From Nonomuraea guangzhouensis (GTDB lineage: Bacteria; Actinomycetota; Actinomycetes; Streptosporangiales; Streptosporangiaceae), in NCBI RefSeq assembly GCF_019396345.1, contig NZ_JAHKRM010000007.1, positions 269,535 to 333,534 on the forward strand: a stretch of 64,000 bases of DNA, in the 5' to 3' direction. The notes beneath the pieces were generated by a model. That model saw only the letters and a program-made list of their open reading frames with translations, searched no databases and was not told where the DNA came from. The position numbers and the translations under genes were made by a program. Below are positions 1 through 8,420 of this stretch, in pieces; position 1 is the stretch's first letter; the number at the start of each line of letters is the position of its first letter.

Positions 1-137
1 CCTCCGGAGCTCCGGTGGCCGCGGTGGAGTCGCTCCTGTCCCGGCCGTTCTCGGCGTCGGCGCCGGACCCGCGCCGCGAGTCGATGTTCCGGATCGGCTG
101 GATCCCCTCGCCGTACACCCGCGACTCGCCCGCGCCG
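1..137. repeat. Near-exact copy of part of the second PKS gene at the window edge
   Basis: These 137 bases match 63278-63414 in the same orientation with one visible mismatch (C at 120, G at 63397). In the PKS gene this stretch codes for the end of the third dehydratase domain and the linker after it. Similarity stops at base 138, where sequence reading as an ABC transporter on the minus strand begins. The start of this copy is outside the window. It is either an assembly artefact at a contig end or a true rearrangement that cut the ABC gene; the sequence cannot decide. Confidence 0.9.
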
Positions 138-1615
138 GCGCCGCCCACCTCGGCGGCCGAGTGCAAGGCGGCATCGCCTTTGTCGGTGCCCATGGTGATG
201 TTGTAGCGGGCGGTGAGCGGCCAGCGGGTGTGGTCCTGCGCGATGACCGCGGTGCGCAGGCGGAGGTCTTCGGGGCTGACCTCTTTGAGGTTGGTGTCGT
301 CCCAGTAGACGGTGCCGCTGTCAGGTTCGTACAGGCCGGCCAGGATCTTGGCGAGGGTGGTCTTGCCGGAGCCGTTCTCGCCGACGAAGGCGACGATCTC
401 ACCGTGTTTGACCTCGATGGACACGTCGCAGAGCGCGGGCTCGTCGGCGCCCGGGTAGGTGAAGGTCACGGCGTCGGCGACGATGCTCTGGAACGCTTCG
501 GGGGCCGTGGTCGGTCGGGGGCCGGGGAGGCGGCGTTCGGCGTCGGCGCAGAACTCCAGGAAGTCGGTGAAGTAGAGGCCCTGCTCGTAGAGGCGGTTGG
601 TGGCGTACATCAGGCTGCTCAGGGACTGCTGGGCGGATCTGATCGCCAGGACGGCGGTGCCCGCCACGGCGAGCGGGATCGCGGCGATGGCCAGCAGGAC
701 GCCGAGCGCGGCGTAGACCAGGCCGGTGCCCAGGCCGCCGAAGGCCTCGCCCACGAGCCGCGCCGTCGTCTCCCGTCTGGCCAGCCGCAGCAGGACGTCC
801 TGCTCGGCCTTGGCCACCGCGTCGTACATGCGCAGCAGGAAGCCGCGCATCGTGAACGAGCGGACCTCGGCGGCGGACTCGCGGTCTGCCAGCAGCTCGG
901 CGATGATCCACTTACGGCGGCGGGCCGGGATGAGCGCGTGCATCGTCATGTAGCGCATCCGCGCGCTACGGACCGCGGCCCAGGCGTCGGGCAGCACCGC
1001 CAGCAGGAGCAGCGGCAGCAGCACCGGGTGGAGCACGCCGAGCACGCCGGCCACGGCCGTGATGCCGACCGCGGCGGTCACCACGTCGATGGCCGAGCTC
1101 ACCACCGAGTCGGCCACCGCCACGCCCCGCATCTTGGCGCGCTCGAGGGAGTCGTGGAAGCCGGGGTCGTCGTAGGCGACCAGGTCGACGCGGCTGGTCA
1201 GGCCGTAGAGCCGCTCCTCGGTGAGCCGGGAGATCTGGGGGGTGAGACGGGCTTGCGCCCAGCCGGCGCCCGCCTGCATGGCGGTGCGCAGCGCGGCGGC
1301 GGTGGCGACCAGGGCGAGGCTGGGCAGCGCGGCCATCACGCGGTCGGGGGTCGGCCCCTGGCTGAACAGGGCGGCGAGCACGCCGGTGGTGGCCAGCAGC
1401 CCGAACGCGGTGAACACCCCGCCGAGCAGGTTGAGCGAGATGGTGGCCAGGGCGTCGCGTGGGCTGGCCCCCCACGCCATGCGCATCGCCTGGCGCACGA
1501 GCGAGGGCAGCCGGCGGGCGATGGTCAGGAAGCTGACCTCCGCCATCTTGTCGGTGTGGGCGTGCCAGTCGGCGACGGAGATCTCGCCGAGTTCGAGAGG
1601 CTCGTCATCATGCAT
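1..1615 (-). CDS. ABC transporter, fused permease/ATPase, 3' end missing
   Basis: The minus-strand frame from the ATG at 1615 gives a half-transporter of the exporter type: an N-terminal membrane domain (about residues 25-330) followed by a nucleotide-binding domain. Walker A (GENGSGKTT) is coded near 361-400 and the Q-loop (IAQDHTRWPLT) follows. Walker B, the LSGGQ signature and the H-loop are absent because similarity ends near base 138, where DNA copied from the PKS gene begins; the frame stays open to base 1 only as read-through. No clear ribosome binding site precedes the ATG. The gene lies 31 bases after the response regulator on the same strand, so it is the probable target or partner of that two-component system. 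Truncated here; substrate unknown. Confidence 0.75.
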   Translation of the reverse strand, partial: MHDDEPLELGEISVADWHAHTDKMAEVSFLTIARRLPSLVRQAMRMAWGASPRDALATISLNLLGGVFTAFGLLATTGVLAALFSQGPTPDRVMAALPSLALVATAAALRTAMQAGAGWAQARLTPQISRLTEERLYGLTSRVDLVAYDDPGFHDSLERAKMRGVAVADSVVSSAIDVVTAAVGITAVAGVLGVLHPVLLPLLLLAVLPDAWAAVRSARMRYMTMHALIPARRRKWIIAELLADRESAAEVRSFTMRGFLLRMYDAVAKAEQDVLLRLARRETTARLVGEAFGGLGTGLVYAALGVLLAIAAIPLAVAGTAVLAIRSAQQSLSSLMYATNRLYEQGLYFTDFLEFCADAERRLPGPRPTTAPEAFQSIVADAVTFTYPGADEPALCDVSIEVKHGEIVAFVGENGSGKTTLAKILAGLYEPDSGTVYWDDTNLKEVSPEDLRLRTAVIAQDHTRWPLTARYNITMGTDKGDAALHSAAEVGGAGAGESRVYGEGIQPIRNIDSRRGSGADAENGRDRSDSTAATGAPE

Positions 1616-1616
1616 A

Positions 1617-1629
1617 CGCACAGTGTGCG
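1617..1629. promoter_or_regulatory. Inverted repeat just upstream of the ABC transporter start
   Basis: CGCACA-G-TGTGCG is a perfect 6-base inverted repeat with a one-base centre, ending one base before the start codon of the ABC transporter. It could be an operator for the adjacent response regulator or a small mRNA hairpin over the start site. Only the symmetry is seen; the function is inferred. Confidence 0.35.
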
Positions 1630-1646
1630 ATCGGGCACTGACAGTT

Positions 1647-2384
1647 TTATGGTCGTGGTCCCGGGGGCCCGGGGGTGAGCAGGCCTCGGTTGAACGCCTC
1701 GGCCACGGCGGCGGCACGGTCACCTACGCCGAGCTTGGCGTAGATGTTGAGCAGGTGGGTCTTGACCGTGGCCTCGGTGATGAACAGCCTGGCCGCGGTT
1801 TCCCGGTTGGTGGTGCCGGCCGCCACCAGTTCGAGGACCTCGAGTTCGCGGCGGCTGAGCGGGCTGGTGCTGGGGGCTCGGAAGCGGCTCATCAGCCGGG
1901 CCGCCACCGATGGCGCCAGCACCGACTGACCTTGGGCCGCCGCTCGGACCGCTCGCACCAGTTCGGCGCGGGGGGCGTCCTTGAGCAGGTAGCCGGTCGC
2001 GCCCGCCTCGATCGCCGGCAGGACGTGGCTGTCGGTGTCGTAGGTGGTCAGCACCAGTACGCGTGCGGGTATGCCCAGCCTGGCCAGTTCGGCTATCGCG
2101 GTCACGCCGTCCATGCCGGGCATGCGCAGGTCCATCAGGATCACGTCGGGGGAGAGGGATCGGGCGAGCCGGATCGCCTCGGCGCCGTCGGATGCCTCGC
2201 CGAGCACCTCGAACTCCGGGTCGCGCGCGAACATGCTGCTCAGCCCGTCCCTGACCACGGGATGATCGTCCACGATCAGCAGGCTGATCGGCGCGTCGGC
2301 CTCGTCACGACCGCCACTGGTCTCCGGCGCGCCGGCCTCGTCGCGACTGCCGCCGGTCTCCGGGGTGTTGTCGAGGCGGCTCAC
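1647..2384 (-). CDS. NarL/FixJ-family two-component response regulator
   Basis: A 245-residue protein: receiver domain (about 33-150) with the acidic pair at D39/D40, phospho-acceptor D85 (in LMDLRMPG) and K in the YLLKDAP segment, then a LuxR-type helix-turn-helix (about 175-240, SRRELEVLELVAAGTTNRE). The GTG start at 2384 overlaps the kinase stop codon (GTGA), indicating translational coupling. The first 32 residues are an unusual low-complexity extension holding two copies of a PET-GG-RDEA motif. The cognate kinase is upstream and an ABC exporter downstream, an arrangement often used for stress- or drug-responsive export. The target genes are inferred, not shown. Confidence 0.92.
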   Translation of the reverse strand: MSRLDNTPETGGSRDEAGAPETSGGRDEADAPISLLIVDDHPVVRDGLSSMFARDPEFEVLGEASDGAEAIRLARSLSPDVILMDLRMPGMDGVTAIAELARLGIPARVLVLTTYDTDSHVLPAIEAGATGYLLKDAPRAELVRAVRAAAQGQSVLAPSVAARLMSRFRAPSTSPLSRRELEVLELVAAGTTNRETAARLFITEATVKTHLLNIYAKLGVGDRAAAVAEAFNRGLLTPGPPGPRP

Positions 2385-3727
2385 CGGCCGACGCCTGTCT
2401 GCGCGGCGGGAATGGCGACAGGGGTGGCGACAGGGGTGGCAGCGGGGGTGGCGGTAGGGATGCAGGCCGAGATTCCCGTGCCGGCGCCCGGTTCCGATTC
2501 GACCTGCAGCGTTCCGGACAGGGCCTCGATTCGTTGCCGCATCGCGACCAGACCGAACCCGCCGAACCCGCCGGACTCGCCGCCGCCCGCGGACGCGTGC
2601 GGGCCGCCGCTGCCGAGCCGGGCCGGGTCGAAGCCGCGCCCGTCATCCCATACGTCCACAGCGACCTCACGTTCCATATAGGACAGCGTCACCCCGACCC
2701 TGCCCGCCCGAGCGTGCTTGGCCACGTTGGCCAGTGCCTCCTGCGCGGTCCGCAGCAGCGCGACCTCGGCTTCCGGCGGCAGTGGCCGGGCCGTGCCGGT
2801 CGTCGCGACCTGGACCGCGACCCCGTGCAGCGCCGACCAGCGGTCCGCGACGTCGGCCAGTGCCTCGCTCAGCCGTGCCGTCCGCAGGGGCTCGGGACGC
2901 AGCGCGTGCACCGATCGCCGTGCCTCGGTCAGGCTCTCCCTGGCCAGCGTGGTCGCGGCCGTGACGTGCCGGTGCCATTCGGCCGGATCCTGGCCGGCCT
3001 GTTCGGCCGCCTGCAGTTGGGTGATGATCCCGGTGAGCCCCTGGGCCAGGGTGTCGTGGATCTCCCGCGCCATCCGCTGCCGCTCGTCCAGCACCCCGGC
3101 CTCCCTCGCCTGGGCCAGGAGCCGCTCGTGCAGGCCGGCGTTCTCCGCCAGCGTCGCCTCGAGCCGCCGGTTGGCCTCGCCCAGCTCTTCCAGAGCCCGC
3201 AGGCGCTGCTCGTTCCGCTGCGCGGCCCGCTCGGCGAACCAGGCGAAACCACACATGGGGAGTACGTTCGCCGCCACGACCGCCAGGCAGGTCATCAGGC
3301 CCCCGAGCGTGGTCTTGTCCACGTCGTACGCCTGCGCGATGCTCGCCACGACCGCCACCCCGGCGACGCCGGGCAGCCGCCACGGCCAAGGCAGGAGCCT
3401 GAACGCGTAGACGTACCCGGCGGGCGTGAAGAACCCGAACCAAGGATCCCTGACCACCAGAACCATCATGATCACGACCAGCACGGCGACGAACACCGTC
3501 ATCACCGCCGGCCGGTCCCGCCAGGCGGGACGCAGGGTGAACACACACAGCATCCACACCGCGGCCAGCGCGCACAGGACCAGGTCGAAGAGCAGGGAGC
3601 CGCCCGCCGAGCGCTTGTTGATCACCGTGACGGCGACCAGGAGCGCCAGCAACGCGTACGGCATGACGGTGATGACCGGACGCTCTCGGTGCTCCCGCGC
3701 ATCCGCCCAGAAGCGGGGCATCATCAT
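2381..3727 (-). CDS. Membrane sensor histidine kinase (NarL-partner type)
   Basis: A 448-residue sensor kinase. The start chosen is the first ATG of an ATGATGATG run at 3727, preceded by GGAGGG six bases away; longer readings would overlap the preceding gene. Residues 20-165 hold about four to six hydrophobic segments with almost no extracellular loop, followed by a coiled coil (about 165-210), a HisKA_3 dimerisation domain with H224 in REIHDTLAQG, and a HATPase domain (NVAKHA N-box, DDGRGFDP, GGFGLVAMRQR). The C-terminus is an odd Ala/Pro/Thr/Val tail from a short DNA repeat (ATPVATPVA). It probably phosphorylates the response regulator with which it overlaps by four bases. Confidence 0.92.
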   Translation of the reverse strand: MMMPRFWADAREHRERPVITVMPYALLALLVAVTVINKRSAGGSLLFDLVLCALAAVWMLCVFTLRPAWRDRPAVMTVFVAVLVVIMMVLVVRDPWFGFFTPAGYVYAFRLLPWPWRLPGVAGVAVVASIAQAYDVDKTTLGGLMTCLAVVAANVLPMCGFAWFAERAAQRNEQRLRALEELGEANRRLEATLAENAGLHERLLAQAREAGVLDERQRMAREIHDTLAQGLTGIITQLQAAEQAGQDPAEWHRHVTAATTLARESLTEARRSVHALRPEPLRTARLSEALADVADRWSALHGVAVQVATTGTARPLPPEAEVALLRTAQEALANVAKHARAGRVGVTLSYMEREVAVDVWDDGRGFDPARLGSGGPHASAGGGESGGFGGFGLVAMRQRIEALSGTLQVESEPGAGTGISACIPTATPAATPVATPVAIPAAQTGVGR

Positions 3728-3765
3728 CCGCGCCCTCCTGCTGACAGCTCCTCCCCGCGAACAAT

Positions 3766-4248
3766 CTAGCCGCGCCTGGCGGCGAACAACGAGCGCAGAT
3801 GCCTGCCGTTGACGATCAGGACGACGCCGAGCAGGAGCAGTCCGCAGACCCCCTGTTCGATCCTCATCCACATCGGCAGGAGGCCGGGGATGGAGATGAG
3901 GACCGCGATGGCCACCACCATGAGGGCCGAGGTGATCCGCAGCCGGAGGTACGCCCGGCGCCGCCCCCGGGCCGTGCCGGTCACGAAGGCGTACATCAGC
4001 GACGAGGCGACGGCGACGATCGCGCCGCGGATCCAGACCGTGTCGTTCACCATCGCGGGGTCGTCGCGCAGCACGTACGCGGCCACGAGGGTGAGCACGC
4101 TCAGGACGAAGTAGCAGCCGACGAGGACCTTCATGCGGCGGAACGCCGTCAGGCTGAACGGATCCTCATCGGCTGTCGCGCGCGGAGACGGGGAGTTCGA
4201 GGGATGGCGCATGCCCTCAGCGTCGCAACGCCACGCCCGCGCGCGCAT
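3766..4248 (-). CDS. Small four-helix membrane protein, function unknown
   Basis: Up to 160 residues; a second ATG at codon 13 (MRHPSN) is an equally possible start. After a polar N-terminus there are four hydrophobic segments (about 40-60, 70-92, 105-125 and 130-148), with Arg-rich loops (GRRRAYLRLR) and a basic C-terminus. I do not recognise a family. It lies 38 bases upstream of the sensor kinase on the same strand, so it is likely co-transcribed and could be an accessory membrane component of that signalling pair. Confidence 0.7.
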   Translation of the reverse strand: MRARAWRCDAEGMRHPSNSPSPRATADEDPFSLTAFRRMKVLVGCYFVLSVLTLVAAYVLRDDPAMVNDTVWIRGAIVAVASSLMYAFVTGTARGRRRAYLRLRITSALMVVAIAVLISIPGLLPMWMRIEQGVCGLLLLGVVLIVNGRHLRSLFAARRG

Positions 4249-4257
4249 CGACCGATC

Positions 4258-5268
4258 TCATGAGTCGACGGCTGAACCGGCCGATCGGCCGGATGGCTGA
4301 GCCGATCCACCAATCGGTTGAGCCGCCTCGGTGAAGACGTAGACGTAGGGGTGGTGCGGCGCCACCGAGCCGTCGGCGGCGGCGCGGGCCAGGGCGAGCG
4401 CGCCGTCGGCCGAGGTGCCTCGCGGTGGCCGGAAGCGAGCGCCGGGGAGCAGGGTGCGGACCGTGTTCTGGAAGGGCTCCATCAGCAGGTCCGCGGCGTC
4501 GAAGAGCCGGCCGCCCCAGGAGAAGACCGGTTCGAGTCCGGCCGCGGCGGCCACCGCGGTCTGGCCGAGCTGCCGGCCGGCCTCGGTCCAGATCTGCCGG
4601 GCCACCGGGTCCCCGTCGCGGGCCGCCTCCCCGACGTACGGCGCGAACGAGGCGAGGTGGTGGGCCGCCGACGCCGAGCCGTAGACCAGCGCCACCAGCT
4701 CCGAGGGGTGCCCGAAGCGGGCCGTCAGGTGCGCGAGGAGAGCGGCCGACCCGCCGACCCGGCCGTCATGCGCGCGCAGCGCCGCCTGCAGGCCGCGCAT
4801 CCCGATCCAGGCGCCGCCGCCGTGGTCGCCGAGCAGGTATCCCCACCCGTCGGACTGGTTCCAGACGCCGGCCAGGTCGGTGCCGAGCGTGATGACGCCG
4901 GTGCCCGCGGCGACCACGACTCCGGGCTGGAAGCCGAGCGCGCCGACGTGCGTGGTCACCATGTCACCGGTGACCACGAGCGCGCCCAGGCCGAACCGCC
5001 CGCGCAGCGCGCGCCAGAGCGTGCTCGGGTCCCGGACCAGGCCGGGCAGCCCGGTCGTGCCGATCGCCATGCCGAAGAACCGGTCGATCCTCAGGTCGCG
5101 TACGGTGTCCTCGATGACCCGGGTGATCCGTGCGGCGAGCCGATCGAGGTCGACCCGGCCCTCCTCACGGGGCACCGGAGACGCGTCGTCCCCGGCCGCG
5201 CTCGACCCGCCGGCCTCGATCCGCACCCTGACCCCGCCACCGCCGACGTCGACGCCCGCGAAGCTCAT
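4258..5268 (-). CDS. BadF/BcrA-type ATPase, probable N-acetylglucosamine or MurNAc kinase
   Basis: A 336-residue protein of the actin-like ATPase fold. Visible signatures are the N-terminal phosphate-1 loop (GVDVGGGGVRVRI), a phosphate-2-like AAGTGVI near residue 121, WGYLLGDHGGG near 143-153 (typical of NAGK/BadF kinases) and the adenosine-site SWGGRLF. The ATG at 5268 overlaps the murQ stop by four bases (ATGA), making it the last gene of the alpha-N-acetylglucosaminidase/murQ/kinase operon. In that setting it most likely phosphorylates GlcNAc released by the glycosidase, or a MurNAc-type sugar before MurQ acts. Which sugar is used cannot be told from sequence. The C-terminal 25 residues are low-complexity. 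Confidence 0.85.
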   Translation of the reverse strand: MSFAGVDVGGGGVRVRIEAGGSSAAGDDASPVPREEGRVDLDRLAARITRVIEDTVRDLRIDRFFGMAIGTTGLPGLVRDPSTLWRALRGRFGLGALVVTGDMVTTHVGALGFQPGVVVAAGTGVITLGTDLAGVWNQSDGWGYLLGDHGGGAWIGMRGLQAALRAHDGRVGGSAALLAHLTARFGHPSELVALVYGSASAAHHLASFAPYVGEAARDGDPVARQIWTEAGRQLGQTAVAAAAGLEPVFSWGGRLFDAADLLMEPFQNTVRTLLPGARFRPPRGTSADGALALARAAADGSVAPHHPYVYVFTEAAQPIGGSAQPSGRSAGSAVDS

Positions 5269-6164
5269 CTGGCGCCCGCCAGCGCGGCGACGGCCGCCCG
5301 GACGCCCGGGTGCCGCTCCAGCGCGGACCGCGCCTGATCGGGGGAGCAGCCGGTGAGCAGCCGTACGAGCGCCTCGGGGATGTTCCCGCCCGCGTCGGTC
5401 AGGACCGCGCGGCAGCTCGCCTCGTCCTCGCCCGTCGCCTCGACGAGCAGCCGTACCGCGCGCTCGGCGAGCTTGCCGTTGGTGGCGACCAGCCCGACCA
5501 TGAGGTTCCCGTACGTCCGGCCGGACTTGATCATGAGAGCCGTGGAGAAAGCGTTGAGGATCACCTTCGTCGCCGTGCCCGCCTTGAGCCGGGTGGAGCC
5601 GGTCAGCGCCTCCGGCCCGGTGGCGGCGACGACGGTGATCTCGGCCAGCTCGCGGAGCGGGGCGTCCGGGACGCAGGTGACCAGCACCGTGAGAGCGCCG
5701 GCGGACCGGGCCACGCGCAGCGCGCCGGCCACGTACGGAGTCGATCCGGATGCCGTGATCCCGATCGCCACGCTGGTCTCGTCGAGGACCTCGGCGTCGG
5801 CGGCGCCCAGCTCCTCGGAGTCCTCGCGGTCGACGGAGGAGTCGCCGACGGCGGCGGGCCCACCGGCGAAGTGGGCGGTGAACAGCTCGCGCGCCACCCC
5901 GAAGGTCGGGGTGATCTCGGTGGCGTCCAGCACCGCCAGCCGCCCTGACGCGCCGGCGCCGAAGTAGTGCACGGTTCCGCCCCGGCTCAGGCGGAGATGT
6001 GCTTCGTCCACCGCCTGGGCGAGCGGGTCGATGGCCGCGCCGACGGCCTCGACCGCCCGGGCGTCCTCCTCCTGGAGTAGCCGGAGGACCTCACGGGACT
6101 CCAGGGTGTCAATGTCGGCGGTGCGGGGATTCCGGCGCTCGGTCGGCGGTACCACCTGGGGCAT
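5265..6164 (-). CDS. murQ: N-acetylmuramic acid 6-phosphate etherase
   Basis: A cytoplasmic SIS-fold lyase that splits the lactyl ether of MurNAc-6-phosphate to give GlcNAc-6-phosphate and D-lactate. Diagnostic segments are ERRNPRTADIDTLE near the start, FGAGASGRLAVLDATE, ITPTFG, GITASGSTPYVAGAL, the TKVILNAFSTALM helix and GRTYGNLMVGL. I chose the ATG at 6164 (MPQVVPPTERR, 299 aa) because GAGGAG lies four bases upstream; an ATG four codons earlier would overlap the glycosidase stop. It sits between a GH89 glycosidase and a sugar kinase in one operon, so the pathway probably feeds GlcNAc-6-phosphate into central metabolism. Confidence 0.93.
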   Translation of the reverse strand: MPQVVPPTERRNPRTADIDTLESREVLRLLQEEDARAVEAVGAAIDPLAQAVDEAHLRLSRGGTVHYFGAGASGRLAVLDATEITPTFGVARELFTAHFAGGPAAVGDSSVDREDSEELGAADAEVLDETSVAIGITASGSTPYVAGALRVARSAGALTVLVTCVPDAPLRELAEITVVAATGPEALTGSTRLKAGTATKVILNAFSTALMIKSGRTYGNLMVGLVATNGKLAERAVRLLVEATGEDEASCRAVLTDAGGNIPEALVRLLTGCSPDQARSALERHPGVRAAVAALAGAR

Positions 6165-6172
6165 CGTTCTCC

Positions 6173-8332
6173 TCATAGATCGTTGTCTGATGGCTGGGCC
6201 GCGTAAGCGGTGAACAGCCGGCGTGACTCCGTGGCGAGGTCGCCCAGGTCCGCCGGCGCGGGCGCCGGCCCTTCCCGCAGGAAGGCCTCGGCCCGGTCAC
6301 GGAGCTGTTCCTGGAGATCCGCCTCGGAGGCGGCGCCGGGCGTGGCGAGCGCGCGGTCGAGGCCACGCGCCCACAACTCCCAGCGGTCGCGGTAGTAGCC
6401 GCCGACGAGTCCGCTCCAATGGCGACCCGCGTAGTCGTCGAGCAGGGGGCTGTCCGTGGTGCCCCACACCGTGATGATGCGGCGGGCGTTGTCCAGCAGG
6501 ACGTCGCGGTCGGCCGGGTCGGCGGCCCACGACAGTGCCTTGGACTCCCAGTGCTGGAAGGTGTACTCGGGCCGGGCGGCCAGCATCCGGTCGAGGTCTT
6601 CGAAGACGCGCAGGAACCTGGCGATCTCCGGCAGGGCGGGTGTGCCGCCCGACACCGACCGCTCCACGGCGTCGAGGTAGTAGCGGTCGGCGACCCTGGC
6701 CATGAACGCGATCCCCACTTCGACGAGATCGTGCCCCAGCGGGCCGTTCGCCAGGTCGCGGTCGTGCTCGGCCACCTCGATCAGCCGTTCCCAGGCCTGC
6801 GCCAGCACGGCCGGCTCGTACCAGAGGGCCTGGGTGACGTCGGCGCGTGCCTGCGCCATCCGCGTGTAGGAGGGTTTGGCGGTGAGGATGCCGTTGAACT
6901 GCGCGGGGTAGATCCGCCGGCCCCGGGGGTCGTAGACGGTATCGAGAAGCCCGTGCCAGGCGGTCCGCAACGCGGCCGGGCCCCTGCCGTAGCGCTGGGT
7001 CACGAAGGCGTCGAGCCAGGCGTCGAGGTCGGGGACCTGGTTCCAGATCTGGTCGGCGACGAGCTCGAAGAAGACGGGGTTGTTGCGGGTGGCCTCCATG
7101 GACAGGCCGAGGCCGGTGGGCGGGTTCGGCGCGGCCAGGGCGGTGTCGACCGAGGCCGGGACGCCGCGCAGGTCGGCGACCGGATCGGTGCGGCCGCCGA
7201 AGTTGAGCAGCGCGCACCAGAGCCAGGGCTTGCCGGAGAACTGCTCGAAGCGCTCCCACAACGGGTCGTACTCCGCCCACAGGTCCGCGATGAGCATCCG
7301 GTCATCCGGGATCGCGTCGAGAAAGGCGGTGACGCGGTCGTCGGTCCAGAAGTCCCGCTGGTAGGAGAACGGCCAGGCCTGCATGACCCAGACCGCGTCC
7401 GGATCGGCGGCCCGCAGACCGGCCAGCGTCGCCGCCGCCACGGCACCGGGGAAGGCCGGGTCGGCGTCGACCGGGATCATCTCGATGAACGGATCGGCGG
7501 CGTAGCGGTGATCGGTGCCGAAGAACTTGATCTGGGCCCGGGTGATCTCGGCGCTCAGCCGCTCGTAGAGGGGATCGGCCGGGTCGAGGACCCAGGTCTC
7601 GAAGCCCTGCCAGTCGCGGCGACCGGCCCGCGACGACGCGGCGATCTCGGGCGGGACGTGCCCGGTGAACGCCGGAAGGATGGGCGTCATGCCGAAGGCG
7701 CGCTCCCGGTCGAGGACGCGCGCCCCGAGCTCGCGATGGCGCTCGATCCAGGACGCGGACAGCGGCCCGGCGAAGCCGTCCAAACAGCCCATGAACTGGA
7801 ACGGCAGGTAGCCTGGGCCGCCCAGAAAGCCGCGGATGGTCTGGTCGTCGAGATCGAGGAGAGAGTAGGCGGCATGCAGCACGGCCTCGTGGCCGGTGAT
7901 GGCCAGCGGCATGGTGATGCCGTGCAGGGCCATCCAGTCGATCTCGCGCTCCCAGTCGGCCCAGTCCCAGTAGGGCATCGTGTAGCTGAACGTGCAGAAG
8001 TTGAAGTAGTAGCCGTCCTGGACCCGGGCCGAGCCCCGCCGGGGCGGGCTGTCCGTAAGCGTCGTCAGCCCCAACGGCAGCACGGTGTCCCAGCCCACGG
8101 ACAGGCCGCAACGTTCCCGCAGATAGTGATGGAGGGCGACGGACGCGCTCACGCCATCCGTCGCGGCGACGGTGAGCGCGCCGTCCCTCGCCTCGTACTC
8201 ATAGCCGCGCCCCGCGCCGTCGCGCGTGACGAACCGGATCGACTCGGCCACCACCGGTCCGAGAACGCGATGAGCCAGCCCGCGGACGGTGTCCGCCCAC
8301 TGTGGTGCCTGCTCGGGATCACCGGATGACAT
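6173..8332 (-). CDS. Alpha-N-acetylglucosaminidase, glycoside hydrolase family 89
   Basis: A 719-residue NAGLU/GH89 enzyme, releasing terminal alpha-linked GlcNAc. Family signatures seen: QDGYYFNFCTFSYTMPYWDW, WEREIDWMALHGITMPLA, FMGCLDGFAGPLSASW, GMTPILPAFTGHVP, QAWPFSY, PWLWCALLNFGG and GLGLSMEATRNNPVFF. The N-terminus has no signal peptide, unlike lysosomal or secreted relatives, so it probably acts on imported oligosaccharide in the cytoplasm. It is first in a three-gene operon with murQ and a sugar kinase, and divergent from a ROK regulator and a carbohydrate ABC importer with a palindromic intergenic site. The natural substrate is not evident. Confidence 0.92.
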   Translation of the reverse strand: MSSGDPEQAPQWADTVRGLAHRVLGPVVAESIRFVTRDGAGRGYEYEARDGALTVAATDGVSASVALHHYLRERCGLSVGWDTVLPLGLTTLTDSPPRRGSARVQDGYYFNFCTFSYTMPYWDWADWEREIDWMALHGITMPLAITGHEAVLHAAYSLLDLDDQTIRGFLGGPGYLPFQFMGCLDGFAGPLSASWIERHRELGARVLDRERAFGMTPILPAFTGHVPPEIAASSRAGRRDWQGFETWVLDPADPLYERLSAEITRAQIKFFGTDHRYAADPFIEMIPVDADPAFPGAVAAATLAGLRAADPDAVWVMQAWPFSYQRDFWTDDRVTAFLDAIPDDRMLIADLWAEYDPLWERFEQFSGKPWLWCALLNFGGRTDPVADLRGVPASVDTALAAPNPPTGLGLSMEATRNNPVFFELVADQIWNQVPDLDAWLDAFVTQRYGRGPAALRTAWHGLLDTVYDPRGRRIYPAQFNGILTAKPSYTRMAQARADVTQALWYEPAVLAQAWERLIEVAEHDRDLANGPLGHDLVEVGIAFMARVADRYYLDAVERSVSGGTPALPEIARFLRVFEDLDRMLAARPEYTFQHWESKALSWAADPADRDVLLDNARRIITVWGTTDSPLLDDYAGRHWSGLVGGYYRDRWELWARGLDRALATPGAASEADLQEQLRDRAEAFLREGPAPAPADLGDLATESRRLFTAYAAQPSDNDL

Positions 8333-8361
8333 CGCAGGTCACGCCCCTCGACGAATTAGTT

Positions 8362-8396
8362 CCGTACGGTCCATAATTATTATGCTAGCGTACCGG
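8362..8396. promoter_or_regulatory. Probable ROK-regulator operator in the divergent promoter
   Basis: In an AT-rich island between the glycosidase and the ROK regulator, CATAAT-T-ATTATG at 8372-8384 is a perfect 6-base inverted repeat around one base. It is flanked by related arms (CCGTACGGTC on the left, the complement of CCGGTACGCTAG on the right), so the dyad extends over about 35 bases. AT-rich dyads are typical binding sites of NagC/XylR-type ROK proteins. Assignment to the adjacent regulator is inferred from position. Confidence 0.5.
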
Positions 8397-8420
8397 CAAG
8401 TCGAGGCCAGGGGAGATGTC

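Noticed and set aside
161..1678. 505-codon plus-strand frame at the left edge
   Set aside because: It lies opposite the ABC transporter; the minus strand has Walker A and a Q-loop in frame, while the plus frame is Gly/Val/His-rich without motifs.
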